Below, piece after piece: positions 21,800 to 31,479 of a DNA stretch of 64,000 nt (within the stretch, counting starts at the first letter, position 1; each line of letters opens with the position of its first letter). Under the pieces are notes generated by a model. It saw nothing but the letters and a program-made list of their open reading frames with translations. It was not told the DNA's origin and searched no databases. This stretch comes from Trichopria drosophilae (lineage: Eukaryota > Arthropoda > Insecta > Hymenoptera > Diapriidae): contig CM059587.1 in NCBI GenBank assembly GCA_030407085.1, positions 17,705,001 to 17,769,000 of the forward strand, read 5' to 3'. Both the position numbers and the translations under genes were made by a program.

Positions 21800-23110
21800 A
21801 TTATATTAATATTTAAAATTCATGAAAGAATTTATTTCTGGTATGTTATAGTACTTTCGGAGTGTCATTATTTCAAATTTTATTTAGAAATGTCGTGTAA
21901 AAATTTTATTCTAAAAATTTTAACGATAATTGTCCGCAACGTCCCCTGAAATGGCAATATTGTTCCGTAATTTTCTTATACTCTCTTGTTCTTGAAATCG
22001 GGGTAATTTATTATAAAAGACAATAAAATGTAATTTATATTGCTTGTCTGATGACAGATTTAAAATCAACGTTCATTCGTGTTAGAAAACTAAAAAAATT
22101 ATACTACAAACCCCAAATTGCGACATCACCATAGCTGTCAAAAATTACATTGTAAACTTAATCATCCATGTAAGCGTTTATTGAGAAGTTACGTTTAATT
22201 TAATATTTCCGAGAACAGTCGGTTCTAACTCGATATACCACCTAAAAGTGAAGTAATTCATAAAATATAAAACAAAAATTCAATAGATCAGAATAGATAA
22301 GAGGAAAGAAACAAATATGAAATCTTATCGTGTAATAATTACACGAAAAAAGAAAATTGAGTAGTTTAAATGACGAAAGTGACAGGACTGGATAACAGTT
22401 AAGAAAAATGGCATAAGTGACAAAAAAGAATGAAAATCCACCCACGAAAGCGACGTGGAACATTGGACTTATGGTGATCAAACCCCTAGAGGGAATCCCC
22501 TCGACCTACGCGCTACGTGAGCGGAACGTCATTGGTGAACTTCCAAATGAAGTCAAAAATAAAGCGGGGTGAAACAAAAAATGTTGTTTTTGTCATTGAT
22601 AGCAAACATAGAGGTTTGCAGTCGAGAATCGTACGAATATAAAAAAAATGATATGCTATATTTGTAACTTTCTGTTACATATTCATTAATATTCAGAATG
22701 GATTTAAAAGACGTAGTCTAATCAAAGATGGCGTAAATTGGAGGATTAATGACCATCTATAATGTATCGTTCGGGTTAAATGCCTGAAGGAATGAAGAGA
22801 CGAAAATATCTTGGATCGAAGAAGGAACTTAATTTATTTATTTTAGGATCTTAATTCTAAAATATCATCATAAACATCTCTTCTTATAACAATTATATAA
22901 AATAACTACTTACTTGACAAGTTGTTAAAATGTAAATAAATATTTTTGATAATTTCTGTCTAATGAAATAATAAAATGTGTCTACTCCATTTCATAGCCG
23001 AATATTCTTCAAGCAGTAGTCTTAAGTAAAATTATTAGTAAAAATCCCCATAAATAAAGTAAAACAATCGTTTAATGTCCCGAGTGAAAACGCTTGTAAG
23101 TATATACAAT
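21800..23110. other. AT-rich stretch, nothing recognised
   Basis: No coding, RNA or repeat signal was found up to the element at 23117. Confidence 0.4.
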
Positions 23111-23116
23111 TCTATA

Positions 23117-23888
23117 TACAGGGTCATCGAAAAGTATCGGACCCCCCTAATATCTTCAGTTAGAATGCACTTAGGAGAAAATGTCCAATAGCAAAGTTGT
23201 ATGGTTTCAAGCGGGGAGTAAGATGATGACCTTGACTTTGACCTTGACCATGTCCTTCAAGGTCATTTCAATGTCAATCTTATTTTTTTAAATAGAACTC
23301 CCTACATTTTATTGCATATTCTTATAGCTTATCTCGAGAGCTTTCCAAAACACTATAATAAAATATTTTTTTATTAAGTACTTTTTGAGTTATAAAGGTT
23401 TGAACTTAACAATTTTTTGATACAAAATGTAGAATATCTTGTAAAATATTATTTAGTTTTCAGTAATCATAACCTTAATACTTTTGTGCGCGGAATAATG
23501 AGACCAATTAATTGGTTTAAAGAAAATACATTAATGGGATCCCCCTAATATTTTCAGTATGAATGCATTTTGGACATTCAAATGTTAACAAATTGTTAAA
23601 TTCAAACCTTTATAACTCAAAAAGCACTTAATAAAAAAATATTTTATTATAGTGTTTTGGAAAGCTCTCGAGATAAGCTATAAGAATATGCAATAAAATG
23701 TAGGGGGTTCTATTTAAAAAAATAAGATTGACCTTGAAATGACCTTGAAGGACATGGTCAAGGTCAAAGTCAAGGTCATCAGCTTACTCCCCGCTTGAAA
23801 CCATACAACTTTGCTATTGGACATTTTCTCCTAAGTGCATTCTAACTGAAGATATTAGGGGGGTCCGATACTTTTCGATGACCCTGTA
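23117..23888. mobile_element. Mariner-type foldback MITE rich in CAAGGTCA sites
   Basis: The terminal inverted repeats are about 300 bp and almost identical, beginning TACAGGGTCATCGAAAAGTA, and are flanked by TA on both sides (23115-23116, 23889-23890). The spacer is about 170 bp. Each arm holds a run of TGACCTTGACTTTGACCTTG-type words. There is no transposase, so it would depend on a mariner/Tc1-like enzyme in trans. Confidence 0.8.
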
Positions 23889-25249
23889 TAATTCGTAATA
23901 TTGTGCAATGCCATACTGTCTGAAAGTCTCGTGTACCTAATCAGGGGTTCAATCTGACTATGGAAATCAAATATACCTTTTCTTGAATGGTCTGAAAAGT
24001 TTTGTTAGAAAGGAATAAATATTTCTTAAGCACGAAAAATATCCTGCATTGTTTCATTCTCCTATATTCTCGATTCAAACAAGTCTTTTACTGGCGATTT
24101 AATAAAGAAATATTTATTGAAAAATAGATATTTGGTAAACTTTTGATTTTAAGTGAATCTTCCACATTTCTTTAGTCACAATAAAACTAAAATGCGCCTG
24201 GATACAAAAGTTCTTATATGAAAAAAGAGAAAGGTCTCTGCCGGTATTAAAAATAACTGATGTTTCAGGAACTCAAAAAGTGCTAAAAGAAAAAGTTTTT
24301 TCATACTTTAACTTCGATTTTTATGGAACTAATCTTATGGAAAATATTTTGTTACTCATTTCTTGTTCGTTACCACATTCAGTAAATATAAATTTGTAAT
24401 AATCAGAGTTTTTTTGTAACCCAACGTACGCCTTTCACGTTTCCATTAAAAATAGAAAAGATCACTGCCAAGGATTTTTTGCTATCAACTTCAAGACAAC
24501 ATTTGCAAATTTCGAGTTCTCCGAAATTCCTTCTTTACCCACTGATTCCTAACATTAAAAATGTCGATTAAAAGAGTTCGAAACACTATGTTAAAATATC
24601 GGTCTGGACAGTATGGAGTCACAAAACAAGTTTCATAAAAATCTATTAAGATAAGAACGAAAAATACATCAAACAAGTGATTTTTAGTTTTAGTTTCTTC
24701 GTCGATTCTCAATAGATCTTTCTGAAATCTATTGTTTCACCTCATATAATTCTTAATTTCATAACAACAATCTCCAAAATTTAAAATATATAAAAGAAAT
24801 TTCAGACTCGTCACTACGAAATTAAGCATTATAATAAGTCAGAAGACAAATTGTAGTTAGATTAATTGATAATATTGGCGGAAAAAGCCGTAAAAAATTT
24901 CTCTCGTTTCATATACGTATTTCTTGTTCCGTTTTTAATCTTTTTGAAAATACGTTGGTGACTACATATAATGGTAAATTCTATGATAACAGCCGAACTT
25001 TTGAAATACTTTTTAGAACAGTTTAACACTTTTCATGTTAGAAATCCTATACATTATTATTACATTAAGACTAAGCAAGGACATAAAAGTACTTACGAAA
25101 TGCACAACTATATATAAAAGTAAACTATATAAATAAGTAAGACACATATTATTTATAAAAATTTATGAAGAGTGCCTAATAAATATATAAAATAAATGAT
25201 TGTACTTTTATTTAATACCAGATAGGTCATAAATTCAGCAACAATTCCT

Positions 25250-25530
25250 AATGTTACTCGACAGCGTTACTTGTTACTATCCGCTGGTGCTGGAATAGTG
25301 TCACAGCAGTACTGGCCGTTAGTATTAATGACCGACATTCAGTAATAGGTTACGGCTGAGGTAAATGCCAGTACTGATCCGTAATGCGACAATAATTCTG
25401 GCAATCAGTACTAGACAGCGTTACCCTACCAGTATTGGTAGTACCAGAGTGGTGCTGAAGACTGGCTACCAGTACTGGAGTAGTACAACGCCGCGCCGGT
25501 GGTAAATTTTTACCACGGTAAAAGCGAATA
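25250..25530. repeat. Cluster of CAGTACTG-type palindromes
   Basis: GCAGTACTGG, CCAGTACTGA, TCAGTACTAG, CCAGTATTGG and CCAGTACTGG occur within about 200 bp. A GGTGGTAAATTTTTACCACGG palindrome closes the cluster at about 25498-25518. The stretch is GC-richer than its flanks and no coding frame explains it. Confidence 0.5.
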
Positions 25531-26795
25531 TTTACATAATATTTTAATGCATACAAATTACAGTCTTGAATTAAAAATAAATTTTAGAAGAATTTTAAAT
25601 GCTGCATATTACGGAATATGATGTATGTTACGGTCGCAATTCCAAAATTATACTTCAACATTTTTAGAACTCCTACAGTTTTTAATATATTTTTATGAAA
25701 AAAATTATGGTTGTATTTTTTATGACTTTGAACAAACTCTCGCATGGATGTTAAAATCCGTCGTATTTTTAAAAACAAATTCGGGACCATCGAAAACGTT
25801 TTCTTATTTTTTTCGGAGTATCCCCTTTAATGTTTGTGTTAAAATAGTACAAATATCCATGAATAATAATACTATTCATATTAAAGAACTAGTGGTCAAT
25901 AAATCTCACTCGTCCTTCCCCTAAAATTTTATGCACAAAAATAAAGTAAATATTGAAATTGATTAACTGTAAAAAACTGTCTGAATACCTAATGTCTTAT
26001 TTTATTTGGCTACAGTAATTACAATAGGCCTAAGCTCAAACTGCAATACACAAAAACTTCCCGTTCTCGTGTTAAATGCGGGTTTACATTTGGTTTTGAA
26101 CTTCCTTTATAACAGTTTTTTTACACCCACAATTGAAGCGTTTGGAGGAATAAGGGCGTATCTCGAAAAACAACGAAACGAGATATTCGAGTTTAAAGTT
26201 TTATTTTGTCGATAAAACGACCGAAACAGTACAAACGGGTTTGAACCAAGATATTTTAAAAACTTTTGGTATTATACAATAAGATTATATTAGTTAAACA
26301 TTACCGTTTTGAAATTTTGCACGCTCTTTTTAAAGAAACCGGGGTTACTTGCCAGACAATTCGGACAAAATCAAATGTAGACTTATGAAATTGTATTTTG
26401 AACTTCAATCTGTACGGGTTTTGCATTACAAAAAATCAACATAAACAATGACGTTTTTACGCCGCTCATGAATTCCGCCTTTTTGTTGGTCCGGCAACTC
26501 GATATCTTCTTATCATCAATAATTCATCCTAAAAGGAAACATGTTGTGCAGTAAATAACCTACACGGGTTGTTGACATTCGTATCTTATTTTTACTGCTC
26601 AGAATTAGAACGTAAACAAAGCTTCTGGCTATATATATATACATATATATCCGAACTTATTTTGAGTATACGATTAAATATATGCACGTAGTTTATAAAC
26701 AATTTTGGTTTTTAGAAAAAAGAAATTTAAAACAAAACGCGCCGATCGATTATTTAAAATTTTTAACGAAAAGGTCAGCAGCACCCAAATAGAAT

Positions 26796-26801
26796 TTTAT
26801 T
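26796..26801 (-). promoter_or_regulatory. AATAAA polyadenylation signal of the minus-strand gene
   Basis: The minus strand reads AATAAA 126 nt beyond the TAA stop of exon F, a normal distance for an insect 3' UTR. Confidence 0.45.
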
Positions 26802-26926
26802 GCTCGAACAGCATCAATCCCAAAGGATGCCAATGCTATAATATTAGAACTATTTGCTATTTTGTTCAAAAAATAACCCAAAGGAATCAATGTAATACAA
26901 TAAATAAATGGAACTACCATATACCA

Positions 26927-27127
26927 TTATGTAGTATCTGGTACTTCATAGGATATACCCATCACAACATATTTTGAAAGTTCAGTCACCCTCTTGGGTT
27001 CTAATAATTCGAATGGGACGTGCGTACGACACGAATATGTTCTCCTCCGGGCATTTCCCATATATTCATCGCAGTGCCAACCGCCCACAGGGTTTTGGAT
27101 GATAATTTGACAATTTACGTTGCAGAA
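26927..27127 (-). CDS. Exon F, terminal coding exon with TAA stop
   Basis: The acceptor is TTTTTGTTATTAG. Read in phase 0 it gives 66 codons and then TAA; the other two frames hit stops early. The peptide has four Cys and ends ...SYEVPDTT. It contains a PVGGWHCDEYMG segment. A PDZ-type role for the tail cannot be claimed. Confidence 0.72.
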   Translation of the reverse strand, partial: FCNVNCQIIIQNPVGGWHCDEYMGNARRRTYSCRTHVPFELLEPKRVTELSKYVVMGISYEVPDTT

Positions 27128-30100
27128 CTAATAACAAAAATTTGGTTGGTGCTAAGCAATTTGCATCACACTTACTACTACGGCAGGTGCAAAACGGTTA
27201 GATCTCACAGCTAAAAGTATGGACAACCAGATGATGCATTTACTTTATATGGATGAAAATAAAACACTTGACTTACCATTGACGGCTCTCTGACCTTTCC
27301 CTCTTCTGCCGATGCTTGGTGACACCAAACTCAAGCGTTCACCCCTGCTACCCAACCGCGGACTAGACCGGTGTTTTATCGATTGGTCTTCGTCATAACG
27401 TTGACTAGCACCAATATCATTTCCAGAACTAATCACTAAAACTCTTTCGGCGATGCTGTCCGTACTGGCACTTCGAGGTAAACAAGATCCACCGAGTCTC
27501 CTGTGAATTGTAATATTTTGTATTTTGTCATTTGATCATTCAAATGATGGGTACAAAAATAACCGACTTGGTGTAGTTTTCTGCAGTTTTCCTATGTTCC
27601 TAGACAGTGGGGCCTGTTCAAAGCAATAAGAGTGTTCATGACAAACAATTTATGTACACGTAAAATTTCGAAACAAGGGTTGACTAATTATCCTATGCTG
27701 GATGACGAACCAAGGATTTCATCTTAAGACTTTGGCATTTGATTTAAGAATTCTATAATACCAGTTTATCTATTACTCACTGGAAATCAACGAACTCTTA
27801 TCGTTTCCCGACATAATGATTGTATCAATTTTCGAACATCCAGAACTGAATAAGCGTCAGAATGTCTTACATCTTATCGCTAACCGAATTGGAAATTGTA
27901 ACTTAAATTGAGAGAATCCTTATTAATTAGTCTCTTCGTTATGAGCGATTTTCTCCGTAATACTGTCTTAATAAGCAAAATTGAATTGAAAAACATTTTT
28001 TCTCCAGTAAGACCACTTCCCCGGAGTTTTAAACGAAGGAAACTTCTAACTTTAACCGAAGTTCGGTCCTCGGCTTTATTGAGATATTCGAAGGGAGATC
28101 TTTGAGCGAACGAAACCGCTCAGAAACGCTGATTTCCATTATATCGCAATCTCGAGACGGAGCGTCGACTCCTTTTATTTTCCTCCCGGGCAGTTTTAGC
28201 CTGCTCCCATTCCATTTCAGTCTCGTCCGGGACGTTAAGGACCTCCACCGGGTCCTTTTCGCCACCAACATAAGGGAACACGCGAATCGGAAAAAATATA
28301 TCGGAATTTCTCAGCAATCTCGATCACCGTCTTCGTCACGTTTCCTGACATGTAAATAAAATCCAATTGTTCTCTCTCCCATCTGCCGGGACTCTGCGAC
28401 GCGACCTGTGATGCGAAAATAATGCACTGAAATTTTAGAAGCGTCTGCAAGAGACTACAAAGAAATATCAACCAGAAAACTTTCAGTTCTTTTCTAACGA
28501 CATGCATTTCGATCCTCTCAGTAACGGCAAAGTGAACGTCGATAAAATCCATCCATAATTTTTATCGGCCATGTTCATGTTTTATCTTACTTTATTACCC
28601 AGTAAAATATTGAACTTCCAATTTATCCAGGCATTTATTACAGTTTTAAATAGAAAACAAGATCGATAAAAAACGATATAAAATTTTTTTCGACCAGGTT
28701 ACCCATTTAAAATTTTTTAAATTGTACATTTGCTTAATATAATCTTTAAACCGGAAAGAAATTTCTATACAATATTTTGAAAACTGCAGAAAACTTTCAG
28801 GACTTGATTAATTAGGAATTGCTTTTTTCAAAGTCTTTAAATTAAATAAATCAATTGCAATTTAGATAAATTGAAATGTAACTCACTTATCCCAGGAACA
28901 TCGTCGAAAGTGGTCGCTATCGACAAGATTTGGGAATAACTTGGATGTTGTTTTCCGGGTATGAGCACTTCCGCCGGGGAGGCTGCATGTGCTGAGTCTG
29001 GCAGTTCTTGTTGCACCCCCATATTGACCGGTGCTTGGTCCACAGTCGGAGACACGTCGTTCTTATGAAACATTTAAAATAAACTTACTCTCCACATATA
29101 AATAATGTTTCATACATAAACCTTTCAAAACTTATTGCTTTCTAGGAAAAGTTACTTACTATAAAAATTTGAATTTTTTGTTTGAAAAGTGGATGTTATC
29201 GTTGAAACGTTTTTAGAAGGACCGGATAGGCCTGAAAAAGCTTAACTTGAAGTTTGCGAACAATATTTCAGCTGCGCAATTTTTAGCGTCATAAAAATGT
29301 AAATATCGTTTTTTTTTCATTACTCGGCTGCTATTAAAGATATTTTTAATGCATGACGCCTTATTTTTAAGCTTTTTTCATTCGCTGTGAGTTATTCGAA
29401 TACATATTAGGCCAGAAAGTATGCATGAGTGGCCAAAGATAAAAACTTCCAGAATCGTGGCAATTTTTAACATCGCGCGGCTGTTTTTATCATTTCTGGG
29501 GTCTGTCATTAGGAATCTGGCAAATAAACAAATTTATACACGGTGATCTATTTCAATCTGTAATAAAAAATATTTCGAAATAGGAGCACGATTTCAAAAA
29601 TGTTTTCGAAAGTGTCATTTAATGGTACTAAGGAATTTGACCTTCAAGGTAATTTTCAATGTTATCTGAGAGTTAAAGTGACATTTTTAAATGGGAAACC
29701 TATCTAATTCTATCTTGGATTTGATAAGAACGGGAAATCTTATGTATAAAGCGATTGTTTTGTGAAAGTTATTTAAAGGTCAATGGCCAAATATGCGAAA
29801 ACAGCAGAAATCGTGTTAAAACTGTTTTGACGAATGTTTAAAAATGGTTCCAATCACTTTCAGAGGTCCAATGGTCTATTGAACACGAACGACTTTTAAG
29901 GTACTGTTATTATCAACGTCATTTAAGGTCAAATACTTTAAAATTACATTTAATATCATTTACATAAATTTGTATAATGTTGAAATGGTTGGAATGTCAT
30001 TTGACACAACGTATGCTATTTTCGCGTATTTGACCTCATTTGACCTTGAAATAACCTTAAAAAATAACCGCTTCATACGTAAAGTTTATTCAGCACTTTG

Positions 30101-31475
30101 TTTGTACTAATCGTAGTTATGTACTAATCGCGTATTGGTGATCAGCTGTTTTCCCGTTGGACGTTTTTGAAAACAAAATGGAGACTTAATGCTGGCGTTA
30201 TAATTTTGCATTTTCTCTCACATATTAAATAGGTTTTTACTGATGTTTTGTCTGATTTTCACTCTGTTTTCAAAGTTCTGCCGTCATTAAGTACTTGTAA
30301 ATCTGAAAATGATCATATACACTTGTTAACTATAAATAATCGGTTTTAACCTAAAAATTGAGACATCACCACAATTTATTTTTAAGAGCATCATAACTTT
30401 TACTACGTATTGCAAAAAGTTGTGTTTAAACTGTAAATAATAGTTCATGCACATGTATCAACATACAATGTTCTATAACTGTTATTTAAGTAAATTACAT
30501 AACATCTTATGGGTATTAAAGATTAAGCAAAAATTAAATGGTAATTGAATACTTTTAACAGTTTTTCATAGATAAGACAAATTTCTCAAACTTCAAGTTA
30601 AGCTTTTTTATGTCTCCACTAAAAAGGTTTTATCGATAAACATTCACTTTCCAGATGAGGGCTGTGTTTTAGCTAAAATGACTGGATTACTTCCAGAAAT
30701 GGAAAGTTAAATGTAGAATCGGAATATAAGCTCTACAGTTCTGAAAAATCGAAACGGAGTGGTTCATTTTATTGTAGGATTACAGCGACTAATTCAAACG
30801 GATCAATCGGGATTAATTCTTGAGAGGGAATCATTGGAATTCGGTTGCACTTGTCATTCAGTGCATAATCCCGGTATAAAATGTGCGACGTGATTAAATC
30901 AATAAAAAGCAATACCATTTTTATTTACCTATTGTATCGTCTGTATACACCAACTTTGGTTTTTCATGTTTTTTCAAGTCTGGTATCGCGCTGTTGCGCT
31001 TTGCGAAAGAGCCGATCGTGCCGACCGGCTTGGACAGGATGACCGTGTTTGGCGCAAACGCTGCATAAAAATTAATTAAAATAACATTTTAGTGACACCG
31101 AAAATATATTGCAAAGACGCTGGATTTCAATTTTAATTAAAATTACACCGTTGATGCGAGCACACGTGGCGCCCTGTGATGTTGTATTGTTTATTACTTG
31201 GATATGAATTCGTGGAACACACGCGTATGAAAATTGTTTTTAAAGGACGAGAAAGTTTACTGGTTGGATTACAGGGGAAATTAATTGACTTGGTACGTGC
31301 AATAAACCGCAACGTTTTCTGAAGCTTACCTTTGTTGGAAGGGTCTATTTGCGCTTGCATAATCTTTAATGGAGTGACCATGGCAGGCATGGTTTTCGAG
31401 CGCAAAAGCGGCGCTGGTTTGCCATCCAAACGACGCGATGGTTTCGTTTCCGTCTTGCATTCTGCGGCCTGGGCG
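26927..31475 (-). CDS. 3' part of a multi-exon gene, C-terminal ~304 residues of an unidentified protein
   Basis: Six minus-strand exons join in one frame: 31475-31330, 31060-30929, 29061-28887, 27500-27277, 27210-27176 and 27127-26927. Every intron begins with GT (GTAAGC, GTAAAT, GTGAGT, GTAAGT, GTAAGT) and ends with AG. The phases left and taken up agree at all five junctions, and the last exon ends in TAA. Such agreement over six exons is unlikely by chance and is the main evidence. The encoded segment is basic and rich in Ser, Arg and Pro, with low-complexity stretches such as LPRSASTDSIAER, which holds an R-S-x-S phosphosite-like motif. The final 66 residues are different: they are less Ser-rich and contain four Cys. 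I see no enzyme motif or membrane segment, and I do not recognise the family. The first listed exon begins mid-codon, so the gene continues upstream, probably beyond 31.5 kb. Introns are 269, 1867, 1386, 66 and 48 nt long. Confidence 0.8.
27176..27210 (-). CDS. Exon E, 35-nt microexon of the minus-strand gene
   Basis: The acceptor CATACTTTTAG and the donor TAGTA|GTAAGT flank 35 nt. Two bases complete the codon left by exon D, and eleven codons follow (VRSNRFAPAVV). The exon exits in phase 0, the only phase that leaves the final exon open. The flanking introns are 66 and 48 nt. Confidence 0.65.
27277..27500 (-). CDS. Exon D of the minus-strand gene (224 nt), Ser/Arg-rich
   Basis: The acceptor is TTCACAG|GAG and the donor is CAATG|GTAAGT, both strong. 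It encodes 74 whole codons with LPRSASTDSIAERVLVISSG near the start and an Arg/Ser/Gly-rich second half (SSPRLGSRGERLSLVS). The R-S-x-S context could suit basophilic kinases or 14-3-3 binding; that is inference from motif only. Confidence 0.8.
28887..29061 (-). CDS. Exon C of the minus-strand gene (175 nt), open in two frames
   Basis: The acceptor is CATAAG|AACGACG (weak, poor pyrimidine tract) and the donor is GGGATAA|GTGAGT. Entering with two bases and leaving with two fits exons B and D and gives 57 codons containing SDCGPSTGQYGG and RRCSWD. A second frame is open through the whole exon and has an ATG ten bases before the acceptor (MFHKNDVSP...). That frame does not continue into exon D without a stop, so I take the phase-matched frame as the coding one. 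Confidence 0.68.
29235..30609. repeat. Distant inverted-repeat pair inside intron B-C
   Basis: AAAAAGCTTAACTTGAAGTT at 29235 pairs with its complement ending at 30609, and similarity extends outward for about 30 bp (GAAACGTTTTTAG / CTAAAAAGGTTTT). Between them lie several TGACCTTGAA-type words (29638, 30030-30055). It could be an old element about 1.4 kb long inserted in the intron. Confidence 0.45.
30929..31060 (-). CDS. Exon B of the minus-strand gene (132 nt)
   Basis: The acceptor is TTTTTATGCAG and the donor is ATAG|GTAAAT. Two bases enter, 43 codons follow and one base leaves, matching both neighbours. The peptide contains KPVGTIGSFAKRNSAIPD and a Lys-rich stretch ending in acidic residues. 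It is GC-richer than the AT-rich introns on either side. Confidence 0.78.
31330..31475 (-). CDS. Exon A of the minus-strand gene (146 nt)
   Basis: The acceptor is a T-rich tract ending TTTTTAG and the donor is AAAG|GTAAGC. One base completes a codon begun in an unseen upstream exon, 48 whole codons follow, and one G is left for the next exon. The peptide is basic and includes LLRSKTMPAMVTPLK. The upstream exon was not found with confidence; a weak donor at about 32549 (CCCAC|GTAGGA) would leave the two bases required. Confidence 0.75.
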
Positions 31476-31479
31476 CTAA

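Noticed and set aside
25625..25924. 99-codon plus frame and its antisense partner
   Set aside because: AT-rich, open on both strands and partly similar to a MITE core.
28235..28552. 105-codon minus frame and overlapping frames in intron C-D
   Set aside because: The phases of exons C and D already match without it, several frames are open at once, and it ends in a stop without continuing the gene. An alternative exon is possible but unsupported.
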